Translations under genes and position numbers: made by a program
Source: Bagarius yarrelli
Taxonomy: Eukaryota; Chordata; Actinopteri; Siluriformes; Sisoridae
DNA length: 64,000 nucleotides
Direction of reading: 5' to 3'
Assembly (NCBI GenBank): GCA_005784505.1
Contig: VCAZ01000001.1
Span: forward strand, 12,757,597 to 12,821,596
The notes under the pieces: generated by a model
Told to the model about the DNA's origin: nothing
Seen by the model: only the letters and a program-made list of their open reading frames with translations
Database searches by the model: none
Part shown: positions 61,223-64,000 of the stretch, in pieces
How the letters are laid out: each line of letters begins with the position of its first letter
How positions within the stretch are numbered: the first letter of the stretch is position 1

Positions 61223-62359
61223 TTGTGTAAATGTACTTTCAATAACAGACCACATCAATTCACAAACGTCTCAATAATGTAAAAATATTGTTCTAATGTA
61301 CTAATAAAACAGATCTCGGAGAGCCTTTTTGTAGGGGCCCGTTACAATCGTTGCTGTTGGTATAGCAGATACTAAGGCACACATCTGATTCATAACTAAC
61401 TTATTTACACATATGGATGAGGCCTGAAACCGATCTGAAAATATCAGAAATCCATGGGGGTTTTTTTCCACTTGCACAATCAAGGGTCATATCCAATCCG
61501 TGCAAAATTGGAAAAACAGAATTGTATCACTGTAAATGCAGCCTATAATACACAGCAGACAAATTCTGTTTCCTGTAAATATTTCCAGTGGTTGTCTTTT
61601 ATTATTTTAATGATACACAGAAACATGCAATGTAAATCTATTTTAAATGCTTTCACATGCTAAAGCCATACCAGAAAATAAAAACAAGGGCTTGTAGCCC
61701 TATATCGTGACTCTGTCTATCTTAGCTGCTTGATCCAATTCCCAAGTACATCATAAGCAATTAAATAAAACATTAGGATATATTTGTTAGTAACCCTTTT
61801 TCGCACGTATTCACCCCTACAGCAGATGTTTTCTTTAGTGTTTGGAATTAGTTTTAATAATTTCTCTAATGGTCCTAGAGGACTGGATTAGACTGTTTTC
61901 AATGTCTTTAGGCAGGCAATTTAAAGCAAGATGCTGACATAAAAACAGTGACATAAAAAATCAGTCTCTGCAAACCTTGTTACGTAACAGTGACAGCTAA
62001 AATACTATATTACTGTAGTAAAGTACGTACTGTATAATTGTATTCTATGAAAGGTTTTCCCTAATACTACCAAGCACCTTCAATTATTACATATTAGAAA
62101 AGAAAGAGAAAGACAGATGTTTCATCTGTTTATGAACATCTGTTTCTTACTGTTATTATGCCACATGGGAATGTGTCACTATGTGGGTGTTCTCCCTTAG
62201 TGAAAATCATCTGATTATTTATTATGGAAGTACAGTGAATGCTTGATGAATTATAAGTTAAATTAAATTTGAATGGAATCTTTTTCAGACAGATTTGTTA
62301 GACATTTAACAATTCGAAAAGCATTTTAAATCCAGTAGGGGGAAAAATATTGCACTTAC
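61223..62359. other. Gene-free stretch 3' of the shisal1 exon
   Basis: No coding exon or clear repeat is visible. Because shisal1 reads on the minus strand, this region is its last intron or its 3' UTR, depending on use of the donor at 62359. Confidence 0.4.
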
Positions 62360-62689
62360 CAGGGGATTGATGTGTTGTGTGAAGTGTGTATGGGACTTTG
62401 GGTGTCTGGCTTAAGGCTGTGTCTTTGCTGAGAGTGATAATGTGTTTGTTGGTAGTGAGCTAATCCTGCTGAAGCTCCAGGATGAGAAAGCTGCCCCTGA
62501 CTATCCTCTTGCTCAGGTCTTTGCCACTGACTGTGAGCTTGCTTCAGCCAGCGCCCCCCAAGGCCCCACTTCTCCAGGTACACTCTGAACACTTCATAGT
62601 TCATGGCCGAGTAGTAAAGGAAGTCCAGTGCCAGCAGCACCATGACGAAAAAGCCATAGATCCACACTCCGACCAGTGCTGTGTAGTTA
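62360..62689 (-). CDS. shisal1: Shisa-like protein 1, C-terminal exon (partial)
   Basis: On the minus strand an acceptor TGTTCTCTCAG precedes 62689. The exon encodes NYTALVGVWIYGFF, a single membrane segment (VMVLLALDFLYY) and SAMNYEVFRVYLEKWGLGGRW, closely like human SHISAL1 (KIAA1644). A Gln/His/Pro-rich cytoplasmic tail follows. SHISAL1 is a small single-pass membrane protein of the shisa-like family with little known function. The signal peptide and Cys-rich ectodomain exons must lie beyond 64000. The exon ends in a consensus donor GTAAGTGCA at 62359; if that is ignored, a TAA at 62356-62358 ends the protein directly after IPW. The position next to parvb-parvg repeats the human gene order, which supports the call. 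Gene-free DNA fills 62690-64000, presumably intron. Confidence 0.88.
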
Positions 62690-63007
62690 CTGAGAGAACA
62701 CACACAAAGAAGACATCAGGTAAAAACAGGAGTGTTTGTTTAGTAACAGTAATAAATCAGAATCTTCAAGACTTAAATCTTGTTTCAAATAGTTGGTTGC
62801 ACTGGTAGAATGCATTTTGAGTATTTTGTTTACAATTCTGAGGCCAAAATAAGTACTGTATGCATAAAGATATTTTTAGCCCTGACAAACTGTGTTCTTG
62901 CCAAATCACAGTCAGTTTTAGTTTGGGAGTATTTGGAGAAGACAGGCTTTTAGAATGAGAATCATTTGTGCCCAGTGTTTGTGACAAACCCTAGACTCAC
63001 TGCAATC

Positions 63008-63060
63008 CTGACCAGGATGAATAAATGTATGAATGAATGAATAAATGAATGAATGAATCT
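63008..63060 (+). repeat. (GAAT)n simple repeat
   Basis: Irregular GAATAAAT/GAATGAAT units follow CCTGACCAGGATGAATAAATG. This is probably the tail of a small retroposon fragment like the one at 48838. Confidence 0.6.
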
Positions 63061-64000
63061 ATTTCAAAACATTTCTTGTACAGTAATTATTTTTTATTTA
63101 CTTAATATATTAATTCTACCACAAATCTGTACATAAAACTACTTTCTCATTGTTATGCATGAGCTCACTTTAACAAATAGTCCCCACTGCTGAGCTGATT
63201 ATAAAAGGCTAGGGTCTTTATTTTTCAACACAAGGGCAATGATGAATATCACTGGCTATGTCCTGCTGACCACAAATGTGAATGAAATGGCTTCTCACCA
63301 GGTTTACTTCCCTTATACAATGCTTTTATAACGCCTGAGAGCACAGTAGGTGAACAGAGTCTGGCGTGACCATTAGTAAAAGGGACTCACTCTGTGGGAG
63401 AAAAAGCACCTTCTATTCCTGGTTAACTGTAAAAATAACCTCATTGGGTGAAAGGCAAAGGAGTGCACAAGGCATTCTATTTTTTTTTTTTTTTTTAATA
63501 ATCACAGATATGTTTTGCCTTTGTATGTCTCCAAAAAAATTTTACTGCCTCAAATTAACAGCAAAGACTTGCGTAGGAAATGAGATGTTGTTCCAAGAGC
63601 AGCAAGGTCCAGGTTTATCATGTAATCTCGCTTTTCTATCTGTGTGGGCTGCACGGGTTGGTGCCAGGTTTATAATCCCTCTATCTTTGCTGCATGCAAT
63701 CTAAATGTCAGTTACTCGCTCCACCATCCATCTGGAGCTTTGCTATTTGCTGTGTTCTCAGTGGGAAAGATAAAACAGTGCTGGGTAGTCACTAAGCAAG
63801 GCACAATTCAATGTTGTCATTGAAATTGTGTTCTCATGTTAGATCATACAAATATTAAAATCATGTTTGGGTAGTGTGGGGTAAAATAAAATAAATGATA
63901 AAAATTATACAGATAGTTAAAAAAACATTATTTGAATAGACTGTGTGCATCAATTTAAAATAGAAAGTTTATATCTTAAATATATTAATTGCTTGCAACC

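Noticed and set aside
62482..62808. Plus-strand frame of 108 codons
   Set aside because: It is the antisense shadow of the shisal1 exon.

Overview
This window is nuclear DNA of a ray-finned fish, almost certainly a teleost. The evidence is split genes with short GT-AG introns, AT-rich intergenic DNA, tRNA-derived SINE fragments with the usual fish tail, MITE- and hAT-like debris and many microsatellites. Several repeats look like families common in catfishes and other otophysans, but I cannot fix the species. All gene models were read from the sequence by splice sites, reading phase and family knowledge; nothing was searched.

Layout: (1) 1-2462, the 3' exons of a VWA5A-like gene whose 5' part lies outside the window. 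(2) 5368-16821, a complete second VWA5A-like gene: VIT domain, VWA domain with intact MIDAS, a linker encoded by a string of tiny phase-1 cassette exons, and a conserved C-terminal domain. (3) 19537-27418, a complete hdac10 (20 coding exons, 671 residues), the class IIb polyamine deacetylase, with intact catalytic residues but a changed P(E/A)CE motif. (4) 29296-40945, parvb (beta-parvin), 13 coding exons with a one-base frameshift in exon 5 and a candidate alternative first exon. (5) 44570-49398, parvg (gamma-parvin), 12 coding exons. (6) About 13 kb without recognisable genes, holding repeats that include a fold-back element. (7) 62360-62689, minus strand, a shisal1 (shisa-like 1) exon. The order parvb-parvg-shisal1 matches human 22q13.31, which supports these identifications.

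Functionally these are neighbours, not an operon. The two parvins are paralogous adaptors of the ILK-PINCH-parvin focal-adhesion complex, gamma-parvin being the blood-cell form. HDAC10 is a cytosolic enzyme acting on acetylated polyamines. VWA5A-like proteins are poorly understood VIT/VWA proteins. The most unusual structure is the microexon array in the VWA5A-like gene (11324-15330). Eight candidate exons of 6 to 42 nt all have lengths divisible by three, are phase 1 at both ends and have no in-frame stop. They sit partly in tandemly duplicated intron units, and the neighbouring paralogue has a comparable set.
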